Below are positions 43,449 to 55,482 of a DNA stretch of 60,000 bases, piece after piece. Below the pieces are notes generated by a model. That model saw only the letters and a program-made list of their open reading frames with translations, was not told the origin of the DNA and made no database searches. Numbering within the stretch: the first letter of the stretch is position 1; each line of letters starts with the position of its first letter. The position numbers were made by a program, and so were the translations under genes. Where the stretch lies: NCBI RefSeq assembly GCF_026151205.1, contig NC_087072.1:24075603-24135602 (forward strand), read 5' to 3'. This DNA comes from Bolinopsis microptera (lineage: Eukaryota; Ctenophora; Tentaculata; Lobata; Bolinopsidae).

Positions 43449-45269
43449 CTAGCTTTGATGTTGCTCGTTGATGTAAGTAAGTTCGTTAACTCTCGTATCA
43501 ATCAGCTGCTCTCCCCTCGTCTCCCGTTTCATAAACAAAATAGTGAGACACGCCACGGCCTGCACAACCACGAAACAGTACAGAGAATACTTGATATCAT
43601 AATCATCTAGATACTCAGTCAGAAAGGTGCCAGCTGCAGCCCCCAACTTCCCTATCCCATTCTGTACCCCCACTGCAGTCCCCCTCATGTAGGTTGGGTA
43701 GAACTCAGGAGCGTAGATCCATAGCACCTCGTTATAGGCAGAGTAACAAACAATCGCTCCAAACACCTCAACATAGGTTAGAACTGCGTTCATGCAGATG
43801 AGAAGAAGGACAGTGAAAGCTGCGCCGAGATAGATTGCGGAGATAAAGGTCCATCTTCTGCCCACAGTTTCCGCTCCCACTGTTCCAAGAATAAACCCTG
43901 GAACAAATGCCAGAGCTACTACGATGAGAAACAAGTATTCAGCTTTAGTGTAAACTTTGCAACCCCAGGCGTTGATGTAAGTAGTTTCAAAGAACGCCTC
44001 CATGTAGCAGTAGTTATCCGCCATCATGTCCACCACTAACATGGTGATACCAAACACTAAGAACATATTACAAATGTAGTGGATGGTGATCTGGATGCTG
44101 CCTGAAGTGTGGGGTTTGGTCCAAATCTCGCCGTACTCTCCAGACCTCACATCGGAGCAGTAGAGTGTCCCTGCAGGAACTTCCGCCTGGTTTTGCTGAC
44201 AAATTTTCTCAATGACTCTCATTGCCTTCTCACGCTCCCCGTGGATAACCAGATAGCGGGGGGACTCGTCCATGAAGTGGAGGAGAAATAGCATAATGGC
44301 ACACGGCACAGCCGTGAGGAGTATTTGATACCTCCACCCGCCCTCTAGATCCATAACCCAGAACGCTATCACACACTCGTACACTGATCCAACTGTCCAG
44401 AAAAACTCCAAGATACACATGTTCCAGGACCGCTTTTTAGCTGGAACCATCTCCGCGGAGTACACCACTGAACAGCCGTAACTGCCACCAATACAGAACC
44501 CAGTAACTCCTCTACAGCAGAGGAAGAAGTAGTAGCTGGGGGCGAAAGCTGATGCTACTGCTGATAATACCAGCAAGTAGCCGTTAACGATCATAACAGG
44601 AAATCTACCGAATTTATCAGCTAGTTTCCCAGAGATAATACTCCCTATCGCATAGAAGAAATAAACGATCGCCGGGATCAGAGCCTTTTCAAGACTTGTC
44701 AAATTCCATTCGCACTTGAGGTTTTGTAAAATGATGGTCGCCAGCCAGACCTCAGCCGCATCGGCAAAAGACATGATGCCCATTACAAATACAACCTTGT
44801 ATTGATACCAACCCCATCCAGTTTTCTCAATAACCGTGTTCACCTCAAACATCTCCTCATCGTCTATTACCTTCTTATATGGATTTGGCGGTGGTGGTTG
44901 AGGTGGTGACGATGGTGGTGGGGTTTCCACTTCTTCAAATGGTCTGGATTCTCTAATCGCAGTCCCTTGTGGCGGCTGTGGTGGAGTTTCTGGCGGTGTG
45001 GTGTAGAGGTTACGAATAGCTGCTCTCTGTAGCACAGTATGGGGACTATTAGCAGCAGCAGAGGAGAAATACTGTGTCTCTTCTGAAACAGGAGTAGAAA
45101 CACCAGACCTCTCCCTGAGCGTCTCTAAGGGCGAGACTCCAGCGGGTGCTGCTCCAACGTCAGGAGATGGTGTTTCTTCACTCTCAAATGCTTGGGTTCC
45201 CCTTCTCTGCCTCAATCTGATCAGCTCTAAGTTAGTGGGAACTACTGCATGGGGCCCGCCCTCAGCCAT
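43449..45269 (-). CDS. SVOP/SV2-like major facilitator transporter
   Basis: 606 residues in one exon on the minus strand. The family (SV2-related protein, SVOP) comprises 12-segment MFS proteins found on synaptic or other vesicles in bilaterians; substrates are uncertain, with nucleotides and organic ions proposed. After a Pro/Ser-rich cytoplasmic N-terminus (PQPPQ, PPPSSPPQPPPPNPYK, to about 133) come VNTVIEKTGWGWYQYKVVF (the SVOP-type lead-in), MSFADAAEVWLATIIL, CEWNLTS, GKLADKFGRFP (about 213), WRYQILLTAVP, MDESPRYLVIHG (about 331) and PEFYPTYMRGTAVG (about 521). The acidic/aromatic ADAAEVW in segment 1 resembles ADAMEMM of SVOP. The N-terminal tail is longer than the usual SVOP tail. A CT-rich run lies just upstream of the start. 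Confidence 0.85.
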   Translation of the reverse strand: MAEGGPHAVVPTNLELIRLRQRRGTQAFESEETPSPDVGAAPAGVSPLETLRERSGVSTPVSEETQYFSSAAANSPHTVLQRAAIRNLYTTPPETPPQPPQGTAIRESRPFEEVETPPPSSPPQPPPPNPYKKVIDDEEMFEVNTVIEKTGWGWYQYKVVFVMGIMSFADAAEVWLATIILQNLKCEWNLTSLEKALIPAIVYFFYAIGSIISGKLADKFGRFPVMIVNGYLLVLSAVASAFAPSYYFFLCCRGVTGFCIGGSYGCSVVYSAEMVPAKKRSWNMCILEFFWTVGSVYECVIAFWVMDLEGGWRYQILLTAVPCAIMLFLLHFMDESPRYLVIHGEREKAMRVIEKICQQNQAEVPAGTLYCSDVRSGEYGEIWTKPHTSGSIQITIHYICNMFLVFGITMLVVDMMADNYCYMEAFFETTYINAWGCKVYTKAEYLFLIVVALAFVPGFILGTVGAETVGRRWTFISAIYLGAAFTVLLLICMNAVLTYVEVFGAIVCYSAYNEVLWIYAPEFYPTYMRGTAVGVQNGIGKLGAAAGTFLTEYLDDYDIKYSLYCFVVVQAVACLTILFMKRETRGEQLIDTRVNELTYINEQHQS

Positions 45270-45947
45270 CTAACCGAGGTGGTCTCTCTCTCTCTTTAAC
45301 GTACACTACATTAGTTTGGAGAAACCTAATCTTTTATCCTGGTCATCTGAACAGGTTTAAAATGAGTTAGTATTTGTACAAATAGTAACTTAGCTTCACG
45401 AAATTGTAACAACGAATTACGAAAGCATTAAAAAGACTAACGATGTCACTATCAAAACTGCAGCACAAGTCGGAAATATTCGGCAATGAATGTTCACAAC
45501 ATGGAAAATAATGCGCTACGCTCACGCAATGTCTACAGGATTGTGCATCATAGAATGTGTGCTGCACAGAATGCCAGGCCCTGCGTTTACGTGCTTGGTG
45601 ACGCGTATGTTTGTTAATATATATTATACTAGGATGCATTGAAACTATCGGACTACGATGAAACTATTTGTCGAACTAGAGTACGCTACCTGGACTCTAA
45701 TTCGACAGGGGTGATATCTGGCGAACTTAAGTAGTCGAACTATAGTGCGTGTCGAACTAGAATACGTGAATCAATCTTTAACATCCAAAATATTTCCTTT
45801 AGCCCATTAACTTCATATGAGACTCCTAACGGTCCTAAACAAATCTCCTAACCCTTTAGAACAGCATACTAAGAGATGAGAACTTATAAAGGAAAATTGA
45901 GGAAATTATGATTATTTCTCACCGGGTAGTGTTTTTTGAGACACCCT

Positions 45948-46144
45948 GTATATACCTCAAGTGTATATAATAATGAGGTATATACCTCAAGTGTATATAA
46001 TGAGGTATATACCTCAAGTTTATATAATGAGGTATACCTCAAGTGTATATAATGAGGTATACCTCAAGTGTATATAATGAGGTATATACCTCAAGTGTAT
46101 ATAATGAGGTATATCTCAAGTTTATATGAGGGATATACCTCAAG
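45948..46144. repeat. Palindromic minisatellite (GAGGTATATACCTC)
   Basis: About eight units of 24-28 bp with the pattern TACCTCAAGTGTATATAATG followed by AGGTATA. Each unit junction is the palindrome GAGGTATATACCTC. The array begins directly after ACACCCTGTATATA, a sequence that recurs near 28093 and 33667 and looks like a transposon terminus. Confidence 0.85.
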
Positions 46145-46614
46145 TAAAATATACCCAATAAAAATACCACTTGAGCTAGTTTTTGAAAGGATACCAGTTA
46201 GTAATGAGTAAAATATGAGCCAATATCTGAAAGTTTTTGCCGGACCAGAACCGGGTGTTCAGAAGAGGACATTTAGGCTGCCGAAAATTGCCAAAAAAAT
46301 GTAATTTTAATCCCATTTTTTTCTCATGCCCTATTTCAGAGGCAACATATATATAAGTACGATGGGTGTAAAATCACACTATTGATCTAATACCACCCCT
46401 TTTTCCACCATTCGTTCTACCAGATTTGTGTACTTCAACTTACAATGTACAATGAGATAGGATCGACATGCCAATTATAACTAATAACTATTAAATATGG
46501 TTATGGTCAAACGTTTAACATGCATAAAATTAAAGTCATCGCAAAATAGAATTAATCTCGTAAATCAGGAAAAACATAATATACTAAGGCAACTTAAACA
46601 ATAATCAAATAATA

Positions 46615-47607
46615 CCTTATCGGACCTTATTTGAACGAACATTAATTGAACACTGGAGGCCGCCCTAACGTTCATCTTAATGTCCGTTCAAATAAAGTCC
46701 GTTCATTTAAGGTCCGTCCAAGTTAAAGTCCGTTGAATTTTTTTCAAACATTTTTACACTTCGAACTTTTTGTCCAGAATATGACAACTATGATAACTTT
46801 ATTGTGCCGTAAGTTAACGAAGGAAAGGTTCTCCTTGGTCTGCCAGAGGCACAGAAAACTCTACTAGTATATGATGTTTTCAAGGGTCACTTGGCGTTGG
46901 CGGAAAAAGTCAACGAAATTATGGCACTCAACAACATAGTTCATGAGCTAGTCCCCGCCAACATGACAAACTTGTTCCAGCCTCTAGATATTACGGTAAA
47001 TCGTGTTGCCAAGGACACTGTCCGACGTTGTTATATAGATAAGGTATATGTGAATACTCTATTTTAATTACCTTTCAAAAGTGGGTACGCTCGGACGCTC
47101 GGTTCACGCGGGTAATTTTCGCTAGGAGTACCGGGAAGAAACATTATTATATAGGACTCACACAATTTATTACACTGATATTTGCAGAAAAGAAAAACTT
47201 GTTCATGCTGCTTAATAGTACAACTTTATTGAAAGGACAACTGTCGGCTGCTGTAATGTAATATATTGAGTGTTGAGTATTGAGATTAAGTTACCGTTGT
47301 AGTAGGTTTTAGTAACAATAAATAGTTGGTTTTAGAAACAATAAATATAGTAGGTTTTCGTAACTGTTCTGTATTGCGGTCGGCTGCTGCAATGTAATAT
47401 ATTGAGTGTTGAGTATTGAGATGCTTATATTATATGCTATCGTATAAAAATGGATTTAAAGATCATTTGCTGGTATAAAAAAACTTCAAAAGAAATGAAA
47501 CAAATTCGGATTTTTGATGGTTTTGAATGCCTTCTAGCGTTCATATTAATGTCCGTTCATAATTATGTCCGTTCATTTAATGTCCGTCCAAATAAGGTCC
47601 GATAAGG
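46615..47607. mobile_element. Pogo/Tigger-like DNA transposon, decayed
   Basis: Terminal inverted repeats CCTTATCGGACCTTATTTG and CAAATAAGGTCCGATAAGG are exact over 19 bp and flanked by TA (46613-46614 and 47608-47609). Subterminal copies of GTCCGTTCA in both orientations fill about 120 bp at each end. The interior holds one transposase fragment on the plus strand. Length is about 1 kb, so the element is deleted. Confidence 0.85.
46813..47067 (+). pseudogene. DDE transposase fragment inside the pogo-like element
   Basis: An open stretch of 84 codons between stops. It reads TLLVYDVFKGHLA, then NNIVHELVPANMTNLFQPLD, then ITVNRVAKDTVRRCYIDKV. This is the second half of the pogo/jerky-type DDE endonuclease domain (the D of YDVF and the D of QPLD). 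The first catalytic Asp, the DNA-binding helix-turn-helix and the C-terminus are missing, so it is inactive. Confidence 0.8.
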
Positions 47608-49131
47608 TAGAACAATAATTAATCTTCCCAAAAATAATCTCAGGGACGAGGTTTTCAACAAAGGCATACTAATTATCCGTAGGAACAACAAACTTCGTTC
47701 TCAATAAGCCACCCTGTATTCACATTTTAGAGTTTAGTCCTTTTTCGGTCGGCAATTTAGACTCTATGCTACATAATAAATATAATCAAGAAAATTTCAA
47801 TTAGTACAAGAATTCGTGACAAGTTGACCTATGTCATCATGCAAATATGTTAGATTATGCCTTCCCTTTCTATTACCAATACTTGTGTTGTATTGTTCAA
47901 ACATCCTGGTACCCGGCGTGTCTGCAATCAGCACTGGTTGAGATATCTACCTCCAAAATAGTGCAACAATTATTCCTATCCGGTTCTCATCTACAAACTT
48001 TAACATTAAGGTTGCTCTACAATCAAACTGCATTCACTTCGGCTGAAATAACCACAAGTACCACTTCTCGGACATATTGTATTGTAAAGAAATGTGTTTG
48101 AGATATCCATTACCTAGCTGGGGCCTATCAACTTTATTTAGCGGCTTTTGTATTTTATAAATGATAAATATTACAACAGCTAATGTATCGCGACTAAGAA
48201 ATTCCCGTGACTTTAGGGAATTTAGGGAATGTGGATGTGCGTGACGTACGACGCACTACATGCGGCTATATTAGTACTATATTCAGTGCTAAATTAATAG
48301 TTACTCGTACATCATCTTGGTAAACTAGTGTCTAAGACCTAAGGGACATCTCACATCAAAACAAAAATGTGTCATTTGTCAGTTAAGCATAAGTGTAAGG
48401 AATAGTTTTACAACAAAGATCAAAGAAAATGTTCGAATAACCAAGTTGTATGTACTTGTTAATGTGTCTATCTATTGTTTAATATAGCTCTATTGTTTTC
48501 CATGATGATGAAGGAACATGAACGAGTACAGCCCTCACATCCGTGTTTGAATGCTGCACATACACTGCTGTACTTAAGTCTCAAAGTTTTTTTACGACAA
48601 AGAAAATTGAAACGCTCATTAAGAAAGAACTGATCGAGCAACGAACATCAGCATTAGAAAATGTATATCAAAATGTATAGAAGAACTGATATAAAACTCA
48701 AAATATTACTTATGACATAATTGGACAATATTACCGTGCTATTGTAAGAATTTGCATCAAATCTTTTATAGGCACACTGTGGCAAACCCGGAGCATAAAT
48801 GTGAATTTTATCAGTTAATTTATCAACTTTAACACAAATAAAATATATATACAACATATTACATATAATATAATAGTTTATACTACTGATCTAATAGTAA
48901 TAAGGTACCCAGCTGTTCCTGCGGGCCCATGTTATAATTATTAAATAATATCATTGTTTAAAATTTACAGTGCAGTTATATTGAATGTTCAATGTAAGTC
49001 ACGTGAACAATGATCTTGCAGCCAGCTCAACATAATAAGAATTCAAATAAAATATTTAGTGTTCTGTTGCAAATATGGAGAACATGCATAAATTTTATCA
49101 GTCTACCACGGGATTCAAACTTTCAGATCGC

Positions 49132-50406
49132 TTAGTCTAAAGATCCCAAGTGATCCCTGGAAGAGATGTCTCTTGAAGCTGAGTCTTTAGAAACTATGTC
49201 TCTTGATGCTGAGTCTTTTGAAACCATGTCTCTTGAAGCTGAGTCTTTTGAAACCATGTCTCTTGAAGCTGAATCTTTTGAAACCAAATCTCTTGAAGCC
49301 AAGTCTCTGGACACTGAATCTTTGGAAGCTAAACTTCTAGACCTGGAGACTTTCGACGCCTGCTCCCTGGACACCGAGTTTTTAGAGATAGACCGTTCAA
49401 CTTTCAATACTGCAGGTCTGAGTAACCTGTTCTTAACATAGTTTCTGAAATTAGTTATCCTACAAAAGTAAACAGCTGGGTTAACCATACTGTTCATACT
49501 GACACTCACAACACACACCATGGGCATGAAGTAAGCATTAAAGAAATCACTAGCAGTCGGTTTCAAAGTTCTCCCATTCAAATACTCCATAACAGTGATC
49601 TCCTCACTGAGTGTCCACTCACTTACCAGCAGTCTGTACACCAGCGCACCGGAGTAGGGAATGTTAAAGATAATGTAGAGGAGAGTCACCAGTATTACTG
49701 TTTTTGCTGCTTCCAGCTGTCTCTTGTAGGAGGTGGCAATGTTGACTGATTTGGTGCTGGACTTCTTCAGATAGTACAGTGAAAGAGTAAAACTGATGCT
49801 GATTGGTACGATTGAAGCTGCTGGTATGATGTTGTAGATAGTTGTAAACAGCAGGCCCTTATCCAGATCTTGTTGAGTCAGTGTCCTGTTTAAATCAGCC
49901 CCGGGGGTAAGTGCAGTAAAGGTGCACCCCAGCCACTCTTTAATGTAAACCCCGTGCATCACCCCGGACACCAGCAGAGTTATACTGGTGGTTACAAGAG
50001 CAAATAAACAGAGCGCTGGCAGAATAATGGCTAGACTGGGGTGCAACTGCCTGGTGGGTTTCACCAGGACAACCAGTCTGGAAACACTCAGCACCCCCAC
50101 CATGTAGATTGAGAGTTGGGGTAATGTGCTCCAAATAGTGGCCCACATTCTACAAATTGTTTCGTTCTTGAACAGTGCACCCTCTCGGTTGTCTGACAGC
50201 GCTGCATTTATAACAGGAATCACTAACACACATATAGCGGTGTCTGTTATGGTAATCACCATGTAGAGTCGTTGGAAGAACAGGGCGTTGTTACTCTTTG
50301 AGATCCGGGTACGAAAGTAACAAAAACTAATGATGTTGTTGAAGGTACCCACCAGGGATATAACTATGAGGAGGGTTCCGATGAGGTAGTCATAAGAGAA
50401 TGTCAT
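49132..50406 (-). CDS. Class A (rhodopsin-like) GPCR with pentapeptide-repeat tail
   Basis: 424 residues from the ATG at 50404-50406, minus strand, single coding exon. Seven membrane segments: TM1 about 8-31 with GTFNN, TM2 with the conserved Asp in TITDTAICV, the ECL1 Cys in ETICRMW, TM3 ending VSRLVVL (SR in place of DRY), TM5 with several Pro, TM6 FNIP instead of CWxP, and TM7 NSMVNPAVYF (NPxxY kept). The intracellular tail is about 16 tandem pentads of the form x-S-[R/K]-D-x, rich in Ser flanked by Asp and Arg, a dense set of possible kinase and arrestin sites. The ligand is unknown; the altered DRY and CWxP suggest a lineage-specific orphan. TCTATTTCAG just upstream looks like a splice acceptor, so a 5' exon may exist. 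Confidence 0.88.
   Translation of the reverse strand: MTFSYDYLIGTLLIVISLVGTFNNIISFCYFRTRISKSNNALFFQRLYMVITITDTAICVLVIPVINAALSDNREGALFKNETICRMWATIWSTLPQLSIYMVGVLSVSRLVVLVKPTRQLHPSLAIILPALCLFALVTTSITLLVSGVMHGVYIKEWLGCTFTALTPGADLNRTLTQQDLDKGLLFTTIYNIIPAASIVPISISFTLSLYYLKKSSTKSVNIATSYKRQLEAAKTVILVTLLYIIFNIPYSGALVYRLLVSEWTLSEEITVMEYLNGRTLKPTASDFFNAYFMPMVCVVSVSMNSMVNPAVYFCRITNFRNYVKNRLLRPAVLKVERSISKNSVSREQASKVSRSRSLASKDSVSRDLASRDLVSKDSASRDMVSKDSASRDMVSKDSASRDIVSKDSASRDISSRDHLGSLD
49145..49385 (-). repeat. 15/30-bp coding repeat in GPCR tail
   Basis: Alternating codon blocks encode SKDSA and SRDMV (or SRDIV, SRDLA). The 30-bp unit is almost identical across the four central copies, and the more membrane-proximal units (SKNSV, SREQA, SKVSR, SRSLA) are diverged. 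Confidence 0.9.
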
Positions 50407-50470
50407 CACACTGAAATAGAGTCAGTTCATTAGTTGCTTGCATTAAATATTCATTTCAGAAATATTGTCA

Positions 50471-50655
50471 GTTAGAAATTTGTAAAAAGTTTTTAACATC
50501 CTTCATTAGCCAAACTTTTTGACTCTAGCGACGCTTTTGAGTTTCGACAATTGACTTCCGTACTATTCAAAACTCGAAAGCGTCACTAGAGTCGAAAAGT
50601 TTGACATTCTGCAGAATTAATCAATGATGTTAAAAACTTTTTACATATTTCTAAC
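50471..50655. mobile_element. Fold-back element (185 bp)
   Basis: Imperfect inverted repeat spanning the whole element. The ends GTTAGAAAT-TGTAAAAAGTTTTTAA and TTAAAAACTTTTTACATATTTCTAAC pair, as do the inner arms AAACTTTTTGACTCTAG and CTAGAGTCGAAAAGTTTG. It lies 65 bases upstream of the GPCR start codon, within its probable 5' region. No clear target duplication. Confidence 0.7.
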
Positions 50656-53154
50656 AAGAAAAACGTAGATTGAAATATATCGAGAATGTTGAAAAATGTT
50701 GGGATTCTCTTAAGCTCATTTACGAAAATATCGGAATGTCAGAACAAAGTTTCGAAATCCACTGTATAATTACACGTGTTGTAAGCACTCTAGAATCACA
50801 AAAAAAAATCTAACATTAAGCAGTTTCAATTAGTCATCACTAATACCTACATACTCTGAGGAAACTAAATAAATCATGTGGTGCAACAACAAAACATCAA
50901 ACTAAAACATAATACAATCTGCCCTGCCTGACTGGGTTTCAACAGCAGGATCAATAGCTTCTCAAAGTGACCCTGTGACGTTTGTCATGGCTATTTACCC
51001 TGACACCGGCAGTTTTCCTAACAATCTCACAACGAGATTATAACGATAAAACATGTTTCTTAGCGACGGTATTATGTATGCAAGGTTTAACACGCGAGGG
51101 TTGCGGGTTTCCAAAACAAAATCAGTTAAACGTACCTACCTCCGTGTACATCTTGATTGAGGAAATAAATTCCAAATATTCATAAAGTCAAAAAGAGCTG
51201 TAAATAAATACTGAATAACTTATTTTGCAGCGATTTCGATGAAAACATGCAAATGCCCTCGTTACTCGTTACTCGTTACTCGTTAGCAAGTATATTGCAA
51301 TAACTACACGTCGTGCCCGTTTGCATGGTTTAACAGTCTCAGTCTATCCAACAATTGAACGGTATCGTGCATTTTTGACATGTCAAGACTCAAGATCAAA
51401 GATATTTTTTACAAATCTTGGGTACAGTTGATAACTTCATGACATGTGGAGTAAGGGCGCCTAATTTTGAATAATCCAGGAAGTCAGTTCGAAGCGACAT
51501 ACTTCAGCAGTGCTCTAAACTGTCCCCCTAAAAATAAGAATGTTGTCGCCATTAGTCAATAGTCATGAAACAGGTCGTAAATGGTCCACATAAATTGTAA
51601 CAATGATGAGATTAATGTTTTGGTAGTGCTTCATTCATCAAACATCTGGTTATAATCTATAGCAGAGTTGTGTCGTGTTGTCAATATAGGGCTATACAAC
51701 TATAAGCCTATGTATGCAAATTACTTTGCTATGATAGGGCAACCAAATGGTAACTATCCGGTAAACGGTTACCGAACCAACCACAATTACACGTTAGCGG
51801 TCCCTATTATATACGCTAGTTAGCAACTGTTGTGTTAATTTTGACTTCATCTTTAACCCATAATATTTTACGCCTGTTTAATGCTTCCGATGATGTCGCC
51901 TGAACACTACTCATACCAATAATTACATTTACTAAAAAGCAAGATAAAGAATGTGAAAGAAATGAGAGTCATTAAACGGGAGGTCACTCAATATACCAGA
52001 GCTTGCAAGGTGTCAACGCGCTACCCGGTCGATGCTAGCTTCAAACAATACAACTAGATACATCAGTCTGCCAGTCTATAGAAATTGTTTCCGACCGCCG
52101 ATCCATCTTTTCCCTTAATTTCACGACCCATGCATTTAGCTGCTACATTTTAATCGTCCTTCGTCACAGCGCAGTGGTGTGAGGTGCCAGATGTGTGGAT
52201 CTCAACATATGCGCAATTGGGCTGACAGGTAAGAGCGTGGGCGGGGATGAACTCTTTAGTTACAGTCATTACAGCACGTTTTGGTAGAGCCATCAAATAT
52301 ATCGCACACTTGCACCTAGGCTGACGCTTCGGTTGTAGACACGCTAATTTGGACCAGACTGAATCTTAAAATTAGACGGTCAAAGAACGAAAGCACAAAT
52401 TAACTGATATCTGAAACAACCGAGAATATGTTAACTAAAATAGCATATCTAATGTTTCAATTGTAGCAACGCGCTTTCCTATGAGAGGGTTTGGTGTTTG
52501 AAGAGAAACTTGTAGTGCCCCAACTGAGCCCTAACTAGGGGGCGCACCCCCTACTCTAACGCCCTCCTGGCGCCCCTCGACTGAATATCCTACGCGAGTA
52601 AAGAATTCGCACGTTCGGGGAGCGACTTGCGGTAATATTAAATGGCATAAACTGAATGGATGGGTCACAATTTCACAGATTATAAACTCACTCAAATTAC
52701 AAATTCAATCTGACCTTGTGATGCCAAAAATGCGAATCGGGATCAAAATTTGACGCAACAGTTCATGAAATGAACAGACACATAGCAAGAATCGGGAGAC
52801 CTCATAATGATACTAACAGAGCGGACACACCAAACCTAGGCTATTGGAGTGTTATCAGTTATCGGGATATTATTTAGAGACTGAGGGCCTGCAGACTCCC
52901 CCAACACAGGGCCCCTCCACCCTACATCTTAACCTTTAATTATACGATTAGTAAGTGACATGTTTACCTCATGTTTACCGCCCCTTACCTCACTTGCCCC
53001 AAATAGCCGCCACCCTGTGTTCGTTTAAGTAAGATAAAAGATCAGCTCCAAAGCGCGGGTCACTGGCTATCCCCCCATTGTAGGGGTACGAGTTTCAGGT
53101 TTCTTCACCGCACGGGATTATGACGTTACAATGAAATATGAGCTGGTGTTTGCA

Positions 53155-53235
53155 GTCTGAGGAAGTGATGTAGACTGTAACTCCGGTTGAAGTGTTTGGT
53201 CTGAGGAAGTGATGTAGACTGTAACTCCGGTTGAA
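53155..53235. repeat. 37-bp direct repeat
   Basis: GTCTGAGGAAGTGATGTAGA followed by CTGTAACTCCGGTTGAA occurs at 53155-53191 and again at 53199-53235 (period 44). Both copies are identical. Confidence 0.9.
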
Positions 53236-55482
53236 TTAATGTTATTAAATTGCTTACAATGCCGCTATTATTAGTATTAGTTTGGTTTGGTATCAAAAAT
53301 AAAGCGGTATAATGATAATCGTACATAAACGTGGTTTTAAGAAGTTTTTCGGTTTGACACGATATCAAAACTAGAAAAAAAAGGAAAATTGTTGAACTCA
53401 GCACCTAATACAATCTTTTCGTATAATAAGTGAATGTTTCAGTTTATATCGAATATTTTAAAATACTCCGCATGATCATTGTCTATTGATTGAACTTCAT
53501 AAATTAGATAGAAATATCAAATATTTACACAAGGCCAGTTCAAAGCTGATAAGATGTATTTGGCACAATGAAAGGAAGCAGTGTCAGGTCATAAATCATA
53601 ATTCGTATAGTGATAAGCAAAAAGGTTCGGATAATCTTTTAAAACCTAGATTTTTAAAACAATAATTATAGGCAAAGAATTATACCCGAAAGAATTGAAA
53701 TCGATAATAAATCATTTCTTGTTTGCTGTGCCAACAGGTTAACAATGAAATTGTGGTTTGGATTGTTTAACTTTTTCTTTTCCTAGAAGAAAATAATACA
53801 TTTTTCACGATAATCTTTTAACACTTTAGAGTAAAAAATGCGTCATAAATTTCTCTTAAAGTCACTTTTAAGTGATTAAATATATTTCTCATAGATTAGG
53901 AATATTACCTACATAAAAACGTATAATAAATTAAAAAGGTAATTTCCCATGTAGAAGAATAAAGTTCAATTGGAATTAATGTCATAGAGATATTATGTCA
54001 ATTAGTCATAAAATATGTAATGAAAAGTATTATCAAACTTAGAGGGCGAGTTGTACCACACCCTAGGATAATAATATTAATGGTCGTTCTAATACACAAA
54101 GCAAATTACGTAAATACTGCAATTAATGGCAATATTCATGTTGAATAAGTTAATCATCCTTATCATGATAAGGTAATCAGAATTGCGTGAGATTATTGGT
54201 TTAGTTAAATAATGCCAATTTCATTTCCCCTAGTTCAATTAATAAAGTCGACATGATATCATCTATTAATGTTCAGTTGAAGCGGGATCGGAGAGGAAAA
54301 GTCTCGATTATGCGGTCACTACAATCAAATGAAACTGCCAGTTTGACAAACTGGATAGATTCCGTTTGACATTCAAAATAATAGCTATTATAAAAATAGG
54401 CCATTATTAAAATACTTACGGGATAAAATGTCAAACTCATAAGGTGTCTGGAGAGAAGTATTAGCTTATTAGAGTGCTGAAGCTCTTGATCCCCCGACCT
54501 GATCGTAGCCTCACAAATCCATTTTGTAATTCGCTTACCGTTCACAGCATAGATTATGAAGAGAGATCGCGTGCTCCTGCCAGCAGAGAGCGTTCCAATT
54601 TGTACCTTGTCGCCACTCGGGTAGATAGTGTATGTGCGCTCCTCCGTTACTTTTAATTTGTGTACTTTCCTTGTTTCAGCGAAATTTGCAGGACGTTTAT
54701 AATGTAAGGTTATGAGGTTTAGTAAGGTTTAGCTTACATTTTTATTCTTTATAAAACGAGTAAGATAAGTTTTAATGCTCGCGACTTTAACCCTCGAAAA
54801 GTAATGAAATCAGAGAGATGGCGTCTCTATAATTGTACACAATGTGTTAGTGCCAGGAGCTTGATCGATTCCTTGGCATGCTGGTAAAATCTCGATTAGT
54901 AGTGTGTGACCATTCTCTCAAATCTCCATCTATGGAAATTAACAAAATACTTTGTAGCTCACCGGTATCAAAGATATTCATTTTAGTTTTCCTGGTTTCT
55001 CTGATCCCCTGACTCCAGGTTTCTTAACCGCTTTATATTATATTAATTTTTAATATAGATATTATATCCTTCTTCGAGAGTAAAAAAGAAGAGCCATTTT
55101 AAATTTGAAATATAATTTACTGTATTTTGTTCGCAGCTTGTCCGAAAGTATTTATTATATAATACATACAAAATGAAACGACGGGTTACGTCAAACAAAT
55201 GTTTCGATCAAAAGCAAAGCATGATCTCTTGTCATTTCGTATTCCACTCTCGGCTAGACAACAAAGCACTGCCAGCAGACGACTGCACCTCCCAAAGTAT
55301 ACAATAATATATAAATATTATTGTAAATATATAATATCAAATATGAATTAAATAATCTGATGTAAAGATACTAAAGAAAGTTAATAGAATATAACTTACT
55401 TCGCACCCTCCACAATAACCACATTAATATATTCTCAACAGTAGGAAGTTTATACCTCATGTGACAATAAGAATCAAACACT

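Larger units (their letters stand above)
45270..49131. other. Intergenic region, SVOP-like gene to GPCR
   Basis: No intact host gene is supported. It contains a 13-bp-arm hairpin (45672-45707, GTCGAACTAGAGT...ACTCTAATTCGAC), a palindromic minisatellite (45948-46144), a pogo-like transposon (46615-47607), and otherwise AT-rich sequence. A small open frame at 47847-48101 has no features I recognise. Confidence 0.6.

Noticed and set aside
49166-49441. Plus-strand MSLEAESFET-type repeat protein
   Set aside because: Antisense reading of the GPCR tail repeat; the minus strand has the complete receptor.
52510-52600. GC-rich patch with GGGGGCGCACCCCC and GGCGCCCC as another hAT end
   Set aside because: The composition resembles the 10.3-kb MITE interior, but no CAGTGGCGTA end or target duplication was found.
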